Both the position numbers and the translations under genes were made by a program. A stretch of 7,939 nucleotides of DNA, from the NCBI GenBank assembly GCA_946478765.1, contig CAMLDH010000170.1, positions 1 through 7,939 on the forward strand. The letters are read 5' to 3'. The notes beneath the pieces were generated by a model. The model was not told the origin of the DNA. It did no database searches and saw only the letters and a list, made by a program, of their open reading frames with translations. The stretch is from an uncultured Oxalobacteraceae bacterium. GTDB taxonomy: Bacteria > Pseudomonadota > Gammaproteobacteria > Burkholderiales > Burkholderiaceae. Shown here piece by piece: positions 1 through 5,106 of this stretch. Position 1 is the stretch's first letter, and each line of letters opens with the position of its first letter.

Positions 1-1
1 T

Positions 2-403
2 AACAAACTGAGCAACCTGCCCGCCCTGCAAGATTTGGCCTCGCTCCAGGAACTTAATGTCACCTATAACACACTGAGCAACCTGCCGCCCTTGCCGGTT
101 TCACTCCGGCGACTCCGCGCCTCTTACTGCTCGCTGAACAGTATGCCGCCCCTGCCGGCCGAACTCCAGGAACTCGATGCCTCCTGGAACCGGCTGACCA
201 CCCTGCCGGAGCCTCTCAGCACCATAGTGCAGAACGGTCGTCGTGTCGAACATCACCCACTTAAATTGATAATTTTGAAAAGTAACCCGATTCCCGAGGA
301 GCAGATTCAGCGTCTGCGCGAGCTGATCGGTTTCCGTCCTGTAAACCGCGATCTCTTCCATCTCGTCGCGCTTGACGAGAGCGGCCGCACGCGTAGACGT
401 TAG
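2..403 (+). CDS. Leucine-rich-repeat protein, C-terminal part (5' end outside window)
   Basis: The reading frame is open from base 2 with no stop before TAG at 401-403, so this is the 3' end of a longer gene; the TTG at 35 is not a convincing start. The translation shows bacterial-type leucine-rich repeats of 20 residues. Repeat units begin at bases 68, 128 and 188, each with an N-x-L-x-x-LP core followed by a PLP-x-x-L-x-x-L segment, and an incomplete unit begins at base 2. The last repeat runs into a segment with NPIPEEQIQRLRELIGF, which resembles the C-cap of the LRR domain in IpaH, SspH and YopM-type effectors. In IpaH/SspH proteins a NEL ubiquitin-ligase domain of about 300 residues follows. 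Here only about 20 residues follow, ending in a basic RTRRR tail, so the protein is LRR-only or truncated. LRRs bind proteins; the target is unknown. It lies 52 nt before the cupin gene and may or may not belong to that operon. Confidence 0.8.
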   Translation, partial: NKLSNLPALQDLASLQELNVTYNTLSNLPPLPVSLRRLRASYCSLNSMPPLPAELQELDASWNRLTTLPEPLSTIVQNGRRVEHHPLKLIILKSNPIPEEQIQRLRELIGFRPVNRDLFHLVALDESGRTRRR

Positions 404-455
404 ACGTAAATAAAGGACATATCACTTTGATAAACCGATTTTAAAAAAAACGATT

Positions 456-1160
456 ATGCAGAATCAAAAGACTTTTTCGCCCTTGGTATTGCAACACGGC
501 CTGCTTGCAAACATGCAGGAAGACGAGTTTCCAACCCGGCTTTTCGCATGGTCGCATCAAGCGCTTGAATTTACGCGCGGCGCCACGCATTTCGGTTTCG
601 TCTTTTCGGGGGAGGCGGTGTTGAACTGCCCCGCAGGTTCTTTCGCCTTGAAACCCGGCATGTACTTTTCCGTATCCGGTTCGGCAACCGTTTCAGGCCA
701 AAGCGAAGGAATCGTCATTTCCCGCCTTGGCTACGACGGCTTTTTCCAGCTCGGCGGTCCTGTCGAGGAAAACGGACGCCTGAATTACATCGACGGCTGC
801 ACCGATTCTCTGTTGACCCCGCCGATCATGATGGGCGATCCCTGCCTGAACCTGCTGTGCTTCCCGCCGGGGATTAACCAGACTTCGCACACCCATCCTT
901 CCATGCGCGTGGGTATCGTCGTCAGCGGTGAAGGCCTCTGCCGCACGAAGGATGGCAATATACCGCTGCGGCCGGGACAGGTTTTCATCATCCATGCGCA
1001 TCAGGAGCATGCCTTTGCCACACAAGGGCAATCGATGCGCGTGATCGCTTATCACCCGGACAGCGATTTCGGTGCGACGCACCAGGATCATCCGATGATC
1101 AACCGCACCATCGTGGATGGCGTGTCGGCGGCCGAATTGCCGCATCTACAGACCCGTTGA
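456..1160 (+). CDS. Two-cupin-domain protein, first gene of the four-gene operon
   Basis: This 234-residue protein has two beta-barrel cupin modules. The N-terminal one (about residues 40-100) has the HFGFVFSGEA and LKPGMYF strands but no histidine metal cluster. The C-terminal one (about 135-205) has a clear motif 1, G139-x5-H145-T-H147, and a motif 2 built around RPGQVFIIHAHQEH with H180, H182 and H185. The motif 1 glutamate that normally binds metal is replaced by R151 at exactly the expected spacing. A three-His site (H145, H147, probably H185) remains possible. Cupins of this layout may be metal-dependent oxygenases or isomerases, or small-molecule sensors; the sequence does not decide between these. 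ATG 456 is the first possible start in this frame after the in-frame TAA at 411-413. No Shine-Dalgarno lies just before it, only an A-rich tract. The stop is 10 nt before the synthetase start, which argues for a shared pathway. No signal peptide is seen, so it is probably cytoplasmic. Confidence 0.85.
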   Translation: MQNQKTFSPLVLQHGLLANMQEDEFPTRLFAWSHQALEFTRGATHFGFVFSGEAVLNCPAGSFALKPGMYFSVSGSATVSGQSEGIVISRLGYDGFFQLGGPVEENGRLNYIDGCTDSLLTPPIMMGDPCLNLLCFPPGINQTSHTHPSMRVGIVVSGEGLCRTKDGNIPLRPGQVFIIHAHQEHAFATQGQSMRVIAYHPDSDFGATHQDHPMINRTIVDGVSAAELPHLQTR

Positions 1161-1163
1161 GGA
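1159..1163 (+). promoter_or_regulatory. Ribosome binding site fixing the synthetase start at 1171
   Basis: GAGGA overlaps the stop codon of the cupin gene and sits 7 nt before ATG 1171. The longer frame allows an upstream ATG at 1117, but that one has no comparable site and would overlap the cupin gene by 44 nt. The homology-like sequence also begins at MRWIEIN, so 1171 is preferred. Confidence 0.75.
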
Positions 1164-1170
1164 TGACTGC

Positions 1171-2730
1171 ATGCGCTGGATAGAAATAAACCTGGAAACG
1201 TTCGCTGTGCGGCAAAGCGGATTCAGCGAGCACGCCGCGCACGGACGAGCAATTTTCCATTCGGGCAGCTTGGGCCACGCTACCCGGATCGAAGACATCA
1301 AGGATGCAGAATATGCGCAGCTCGTCGTTGTAGATACCGTGAGCAGGACCGTTGCCTTCGGACGCGATTATCTGGGGCACTATCCCCTGACCTATGGCTA
1401 CACCGATCAGACGCTGCTCATTTCCGACAGCTACAGCCACGTCCATGGCGCGCTGCGTGCTCGTGGCGCTTCATTCACCATTTCCGAGGAAGCGCTGGCC
1501 TTGTTTTTCACCATGGGATTTGTACCGCATGGGCGGTCGATTTACCGCGAGATCGTCAACTGTGAAGCGACCGGCTACTACTTGTGGCAAAACCGCTCGG
1601 TCAGGCGCGTCAATTTATTCGAACCCATTGCCATTTCAGCTTCCGAATCAATCGGTGCGATCGGCGAGGCGATCGAAGCCGAGGTGGATCGCTACGCCAA
1701 GCAGAGCGACCGGATCGATATCTGGTGTTCGGGCGGTCTCGATTCATCGATCATGGCGATGCGCTTTAATGCAAAGCCAAGACAGGCCGACATCATTACC
1801 CTGGCATACGGCCATGCCATTCATGAGCAGTATGGCGATGGCGAGCGCCGTTTTGCGCGCACGGTGGCGCAAGCGACGCAAACGCACATGCGCGATGTCG
1901 ACCTCAGCCCGCAGCAGTTCGATCGCATGCATACGATGTTCGCCGAAACCCATAACGGTCCGGTGATGGATTTTCCACTTCCGCCCAAGTATTCGTTGGC
2001 GCAAGCCACACGCGAGCTGGCGATCACGGGAGAGGCGGGCGATACGTTTTTCGGCGGCACCAAGAATGCATCGATCATGTATGCGCATCACAAGCAGCCC
2101 GATGCGGGCCTAGGGCGTTTGTATGCGGTCGCGCATAACCGTTATTTCAAGCATTTAAAGGAAATTTTCAAGCGCGGCGAGCAACTCGAAACTTTTGCGG
2201 TGGAACATTGCGACAAGTTGACACAAGCTTACCCTGGTGATGTGCAGCGCAAACTTTTCTACCTGAATTCCCATGAAAAGCTGGGGGGCATGATTTTTGC
2301 GCAGAGCTATTTCCCCAGCCAGGTTTTCGGGATCAGAGTCAGGCATCCGATTGCTTCTCTCGGCGTATACAAGGCCTCTTTTGCGGTGCCGGATCATCGC
2401 AAGTTTTCCTACCCGTTTTCCAAGATCGCATTGATCGAGCTGTACCGTGAACAACTGCCTCCTGTCATCGTGCAGCGCAAGAAATCAGGTACACAACTCC
2501 CGCTTGCCCATTACCTCAAGCATTTCAGTCCGGAGAAATTCGATTTCTCGCCATTGCGGGAAACCGGTTTTTTTCGGGACGCGTTTCTGGATAAGATTTC
2601 CGCTCCCAGTGCATGCGAGACAGTGCCACCGCTGTTGCTATACGCATGCACCACTCTCAACCATTGGCTTAAACACAAGGAACGACATCATGTTAAATCT
2701 ATACCCACTCAAACCGGTCATCACCAGTAA
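1171..2730 (+). CDS. Asparagine synthetase / beta-lactam synthetase-like ATP-dependent amide ligase
   Basis: This 519-residue protein has the two-domain layout of class B asparagine synthetases. The N-terminal half (about 1-160) is a decayed glutaminase fold: GRDYLGHYPLTYG matches the usual RDPLG-x-x-PLYY segment, but the protein begins Met-Arg-Trp and lacks the Cys2 nucleophile, so it should not hydrolyse glutamine. The C-terminal synthetase half looks active. It has the ATP pyrophosphatase PP-loop SGGLDSS at 187-193, TGEAGDTFFGG at 286-296 (the SGEGAD-ELFGG motif of the family) and a basic RKKSG at 436-440, where the catalytic lysine lies in AsnB and beta-lactam synthetases. Relatives without Cys2 include beta-lactam synthetase, carbapenam synthetase and lasso-peptide cyclases. 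These adenylate a carboxylate and close or join an amide with an amine other than ammonia. A role of that type is inferred; the substrate is unknown. The start is set by a GAGGA site. The last 41 nt overlap the next gene. Confidence 0.88.
   Translation: MRWIEINLETFAVRQSGFSEHAAHGRAIFHSGSLGHATRIEDIKDAEYAQLVVVDTVSRTVAFGRDYLGHYPLTYGYTDQTLLISDSYSHVHGALRARGASFTISEEALALFFTMGFVPHGRSIYREIVNCEATGYYLWQNRSVRRVNLFEPIAISASESIGAIGEAIEAEVDRYAKQSDRIDIWCSGGLDSSIMAMRFNAKPRQADIITLAYGHAIHEQYGDGERRFARTVAQATQTHMRDVDLSPQQFDRMHTMFAETHNGPVMDFPLPPKYSLAQATRELAITGEAGDTFFGGTKNASIMYAHHKQPDAGLGRLYAVAHNRYFKHLKEIFKRGEQLETFAVEHCDKLTQAYPGDVQRKLFYLNSHEKLGGMIFAQSYFPSQVFGIRVRHPIASLGVYKASFAVPDHRKFSYPFSKIALIELYREQLPPVIVQRKKSGTQLPLAHYLKHFSPEKFDFSPLRETGFFRDAFLDKISAPSACETVPPLLLYACTTLNHWLKHKERHHVKSIPTQTGHHQ
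2677..2681 (+). promoter_or_regulatory. Ribosome binding site for the 115-residue protein
   Basis: AAGGA lies 8 nt before ATG 2690, inside the 3' end of the synthetase gene. It supports this start over the much earlier ATG/TTG options in the same frame (open from 2447), which lie deep within the synthetase coding sequence. Confidence 0.7.
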
Positions 2731-3037
2731 CAAGTGTCTGGCAGCGCTGTATGACAACCATCCCGAGAGCATCGATATGATCTCGGCGTGCCTTACCCCC
2801 GAAGAAGCGAATCGGCTGCTCGATCAGGGCGCCGTGTTCGATACCGTGGTGGTGCTCAACGGCGACGGCGAGCAGTTGATTCAGCGCTTGGTGCCGATGG
2901 CCAAAGATTACGACGAAGCACTGTTTCCGCAAATCCTGCCTGTAACACTCGATCATATCGATGGGCAAAGCGTGCCGGTCATCCACTCGGCACTGGGCAA
3001 GCGTCGCGCACGCGGTTTCTTTGCTGCAGGGGGATAA
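2690..3037 (+). CDS. Unrecognised 115-residue protein with basic, Gly-Gly-terminated tail
   Basis: I do not recognise a family. The start at 2690 has a good AAGGA site and gives 115 residues. The body (1-100) looks like a small folded domain: a helix-like LTPEEANRLLDQ at 35-46, a beta strand DTVVVLNGDG at 51-60, then QLIQRLVPM and ILPVTLDHIDG. Cysteines occur at 16 and 34. There is no signal peptide or membrane segment. The end is distinctive: GKRRARG at 103-109 followed by FFAAGG at 110-115, a short, probably flexible, basic-then-hydrophobic tail. The gene overlaps the synthetase by 41 nt and stops 3 nt before the ATP-grasp gene, so the three products are probably made in matched amounts. 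Given two flanking ligases, it could be a peptide precursor, or a carrier protein whose C-terminus is extended; it could equally be a structural partner. It does not look like PqqD/RRE, a Nif11 leader or a LysW-type carrier. Confidence 0.8.
   Translation: MLNLYPLKPVITSNKCLAALYDNHPESIDMISACLTPEEANRLLDQGAVFDTVVVLNGDGEQLIQRLVPMAKDYDEALFPQILPVTLDHIDGQSVPVIHSALGKRRARGFFAAGG
3028..3034 (+). promoter_or_regulatory. Ribosome binding site for the ATP-grasp gene
   Basis: AGGGGGA lies 6 nt before ATG 3041 and falls within the last codons of the 115-residue gene, whose TAA is at 3035-3037. It supports the ATG at 3041 and coupling of the two genes. Confidence 0.7.
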
Positions 3038-3040
3038 AAA

Positions 3041-4045
3041 ATGCCGGTCAAAAAAGATGACGTATTAGGCCACTTCCGGCTGCTGCATCGGGCACTCGAT
3101 CAGGCTGACAAGGACGCGATCCTGAGCTTTTCCAATTTCTCGGTACTGATTCGCGGCCATGATCAAGACCACATCCTGTATCCGCAATTTCTCGCTGTTT
3201 CCGAGGGAGAGCAATATTACGATCAAACCTTTTCCAATCAGTCCAAGAAATTTATCGGATGGCTGCCCTACTATAACAAGCGCTGGGAGCTGGCCTCTGA
3301 CAAGCTGGAGTTCAAGCGCTATGCGCAGGAACATGGCTTGGCCACCCCTGAATTTTCCCTCGACCCGTCACGGGAAATGGCAGATGTGCTGATCAAATGT
3401 GATCAGTCATCTTTTGGCAACCAGATTCAAGGGCCGTTTCGCAGCAGTGCAGGGCTGACGCTGGATGTCGACGAAGGTGAGTATTTCGAACGGTTCATCA
3501 GCGGCACAATTCTCAAGATATGGTACTGGGACAGTACGCCCGCCTGCATGGAAATGGATACCATGCCCTTCGTAATAGGCGATGGTGTTTCTACCATTAA
3601 GGAACTGTTGCTGCGCAGGCTGGGCGAGCAGGGAAGACTGGCGGCCATGGATAAGCCTTTCGACTTCAGCAAGACAAAACAAGTGCTGGCATACGACGGG
3701 AAGAATCTGGAATCGGTCCTGGCGCGTCATGACAAGCAGCGCGTGGAGATTCGCTATGGATCGGATCTGAGGCTTCCCTGCTATCGGAAAGTGGTGAATC
3801 TACAGAAGCGGATGCCGGAGGACTTGAAAGAAAGTCTGTTGCGCATTGGTGAAGTCGCCTGGCAAGGAATCCCGGCCGAGATTCGCAACGACACAGTCTT
3901 TACGATCGATGCGATTTTAGATGCCGAGCGCAAGATCTGGGTGCTGGAAATGAACTCCAATCCGTTTGTGCATCCATTAGTCTATGGATTGATGGGACAA
4001 ACTCTCTTTAAAGGGCAGACGCTGCCCACGGAGGCGAAGCACTGA
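3041..4045 (+). CDS. Stand-alone ATP-grasp carboxylate-amine ligase (cyanophycin synthetase/RimK-like fold)
   Basis: This 334-residue protein has the ATP-grasp fold. Visible landmarks are a nucleotide-binding lysine region LIKCDQSSFGNQ (K119), EYFERFISG at 148-155 (the E-x-FI-x-G strand), VIGDGVSTIKELL at 178-190, and the magnesium-binding end with D290 in FTIDAI and E303/N305 in VLEMNSNP. The VIGDG-x-STI-x-ELL stretch is typical of the ATP-grasp domain of cyanophycin synthetase and bifunctional GshAB, but the Mur-ligase part of cyanophycin synthetase and the GshA part of GshAB are both absent. Such enzymes make an acylphosphate from a carboxylate and couple it to an amine, usually adding an amino acid to a peptide or amino acid. 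Which substrate is joined here is unknown; the adjacent 115-residue protein or a product of the synthetase are the obvious candidates. It is the last gene of the operon, with only 3 nt between it and the preceding gene. Confidence 0.88.
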   Translation: MPVKKDDVLGHFRLLHRALDQADKDAILSFSNFSVLIRGHDQDHILYPQFLAVSEGEQYYDQTFSNQSKKFIGWLPYYNKRWELASDKLEFKRYAQEHGLATPEFSLDPSREMADVLIKCDQSSFGNQIQGPFRSSAGLTLDVDEGEYFERFISGTILKIWYWDSTPACMEMDTMPFVIGDGVSTIKELLLRRLGEQGRLAAMDKPFDFSKTKQVLAYDGKNLESVLARHDKQRVEIRYGSDLRLPCYRKVVNLQKRMPEDLKESLLRIGEVAWQGIPAEIRNDTVFTIDAILDAERKIWVLEMNSNPFVHPLVYGLMGQTLFKGQTLPTEAKH

Positions 4046-4067
4046 TTGGCGCTGAGGTCTGTGCCAA
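4046..4067 (+). other. Weak hairpin just after the operon's last stop codon
   Basis: TTGGCGC (4046-4052) can pair with GTGCCAA (4061-4067) through seven pairs including one G-U, with an 8-nt loop. No T-run follows, so it is not a classical intrinsic terminator. It could protect the 3' end of the transcript or be chance. Confidence 0.25.
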
Positions 4068-4097
4068 CGTAAGGAACGGCACGGAATAAATTCCCGA

Positions 4098-4337
4098 TTT
4101 TTGGGTTTCGGTATCTGGTCGGTGCTGATGCGCAAATATCCGACTGCAATCATTGCGCCCTTCACGCTGCTGGTGCCGGTTACCGGCATGTTGAGTGCCG
4201 CCATCGTATTGGGCGAGCCCTTGCAATGGTGGAAAATCACTGCCGGCATGCTGGTATTGGGCGGGTTGGCACTCAACCTGCTGGGTGCACGCATCATGCT
4301 GGCCATGTCTTCACTCAGATCCTCTTCCAAACCATAA
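4098..4337 (+). pseudogene. Remnant of an EamA/DMT-family transporter gene (3' end only)
   Basis: The frame ending at TAA 4335-4337 encodes about 79 residues that match the last three membrane helices of EamA-type drug/metabolite exporters. It includes GFGIWSVLMRKYP, APFTLLVPVTGMLSA and LGEPLQWWKITAGMLVLGG, the usual helix 8-10 pattern of this ten-helix family. The first two-thirds are absent. Upstream in the same frame there is only a short hydrophilic stretch after a TGA at 4053-4055, and bases before 4046 belong to the ATP-grasp gene. EamA proteins are normally near 290-300 residues, so this cannot be a working transporter. It is best read as the surviving 3' end of a chromosomal gene whose front was replaced when the left-hand module arrived. 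No ribosome binding site supports translation of the fragment from the TTG at 4101 or later starts. Confidence 0.8.
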
Positions 4338-4367
4338 AAAAAAAGCGCACCGAAGTGCGCTTTTTTT
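4336..4367. terminator. Bidirectional intrinsic terminator between eamA remnant and ppa
   Basis: A perfect 6-bp stem GCGCAC/GTGCGC (4345-4350 with 4355-4360) closes a CGAA tetraloop. It is flanked by nine A's on the left (4336-4344) and seven T's on the right (4361-4367), so it works as a Rho-independent terminator in both directions. It follows the plus-strand remnant's stop codon directly and lies 30 nt beyond the minus-strand ppa stop. Confidence 0.93.
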
Positions 4368-4397
4368 ATTCAGTCATCCATCAACAACGAGGACTCA

Positions 4398-4946
4398 TTA
4401 GAAATTCGGCTTGCTCGCGGCCTTGCTGTACGCGGCGATGCCGGACATGATTTCCGCTTTTGCTTCATCCGGACCGAACCAGCCTTCGATCTTGACCCAT
4501 TTGCCTTGTTCGAGATCTTTATAATGTTCGAAAAAGTGCTGGATTTGCCTCAGGCGCAGTTCATTCATGTCTTCCGGCTTTTGCCAGTGCGTGTAGATCG
4601 GCAGAATCTTGTCGACAGGCACGGCCAGCACTTTTGAATCGCCGCCTGCTTCGTCCGTCATCCTCAATACGCCGATCGTACGGCAGCGTACGACGACACC
4701 GGGAAACAGCGGAAACGGCGTGATGACCAGGACGTCGACCGGGTCGCCATCGTCCGAAATGGTGTGCGGAATATAACCGTAGTTGCAGGGGTAATGCATC
4801 GCAGTACCCATGAAGCGGTCAACGAAAATCGCACCGGACTCTTTATCGACTTCGTACTTGATTGGGTCGGCATTCATCGGGATTTCGATAATGACATTGA
4901 AATCGTTCGGCAGGTCGCGGCCGGCGGGGACGTTATTGAGGCTCAT
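4398..4946 (-). CDS. ppa: Inorganic pyrophosphatase, family I, cytoplasmic
   Basis: This enzyme hydrolyses pyrophosphate to two phosphates and so pulls biosynthetic reactions forward. The 182-residue length is normal for hexameric bacterial family I enzymes (about 175). The signature DGDPVDV is at 66-72. All active-site residues known from the E. coli enzyme are present with a one-residue offset: E21, K30, E32, R44, Y56, D66, D68, D71, D98, D103, K105, Y142 and K143. The conserved [12 protein letters not shown] block is at 51-62. The start ATG (4944-4946) is preceded by a modest purine-rich GAGAAAG about 4 nt upstream. The gene lies 160 nt downstream of hemY on the same strand. It probably has its own promoter near 4990 and ends at the bidirectional terminator. 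Confidence 0.98.
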   Translation of the reverse strand: MSLNNVPAGRDLPNDFNVIIEIPMNADPIKYEVDKESGAIFVDRFMGTAMHYPCNYGYIPHTISDDGDPVDVLVITPFPLFPGVVVRCRTIGVLRMTDEAGGDSKVLAVPVDKILPIYTHWQKPEDMNELRLRQIQHFFEHYKDLEQGKWVKIEGWFGPDEAKAEIMSGIAAYSKAASKPNF

Positions 4947-4987
4947 GGCGCTTTCTCATTGGTAAAAGGTAATCTTTTAAACCGTAA

Positions 4988-4993
4988 ATTATA
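4988..4993 (-). promoter_or_regulatory. ppa: Candidate -10 element of the ppa promoter
   Basis: Read on the minus strand this is an exact TATAAT, about 41 nt before the ppa start codon, giving a 5' leader of roughly 30-35 nt. No good -35 hexamer is seen at 16-18 nt spacing, so the assignment rests on the -10 box and its position in the 160-nt hemY-ppa gap. Confidence 0.5.
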
Positions 4994-5106
4994 GCCGTTT
5001 TCACGCGTTGATCGTGCGTCGCGGCACGTGGATCAGGCAGCCGGAACAGCCCTAAACGACAACGGCTTCCAGGAGCATTTCACGGCACTTGAACAATCGC
5101 AACCCG

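Noticed and set aside
1117..1170. Upstream start for the synthetase at ATG 1117
   Set aside because: It would overlap the cupin gene by 44 nt, has no ribosome binding site, and adds residues unlike the family; ATG 1171 has GAGGA at 7 nt.
1394..1966. 190-codon open frame inside the synthetase gene, plus strand
   Set aside because: Out-of-frame shadow of the synthetase with arginine/serine-rich low-plausibility content and no start signal.
1171..4045. Lasso-peptide cluster (AsnB-like C protein plus small B/A protein)
   Set aside because: The synthetase resembles lasso cyclases in lacking Cys2, but there is no transglutaminase-like B protease, no PqqD-like recognition domain, no short leader-core precursor and no ABC transporter. 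The 115-residue protein fits none of these.
2690..4045. Graspetide (omega-ester peptide) pair: precursor plus ATP-grasp
   Set aside because: The tail of the 115-residue protein lacks the Thr/Ser/Lys with Glu/Asp repeats typical of graspetide cores, and the ATP-grasp enzyme looks closer to the CphA/GshAB style.
3041..4045. Cyanophycin synthesis
   Set aside because: No Mur-ligase-like domain and no cyanophycinase. Only the ATP-grasp part shows a similar motif.
4101..4337. A functional small membrane protein
   Set aside because: The sequence matches the end of a known ten-helix transporter family, no ribosome binding site is present, and a truncated gene explains it better.
4947..5106. Small gene or RNA in the hemY-ppa gap
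   Set aside because: Apart from the TATAAT on the minus strand, I see no convincing open frame, conserved RNA fold or terminator there.
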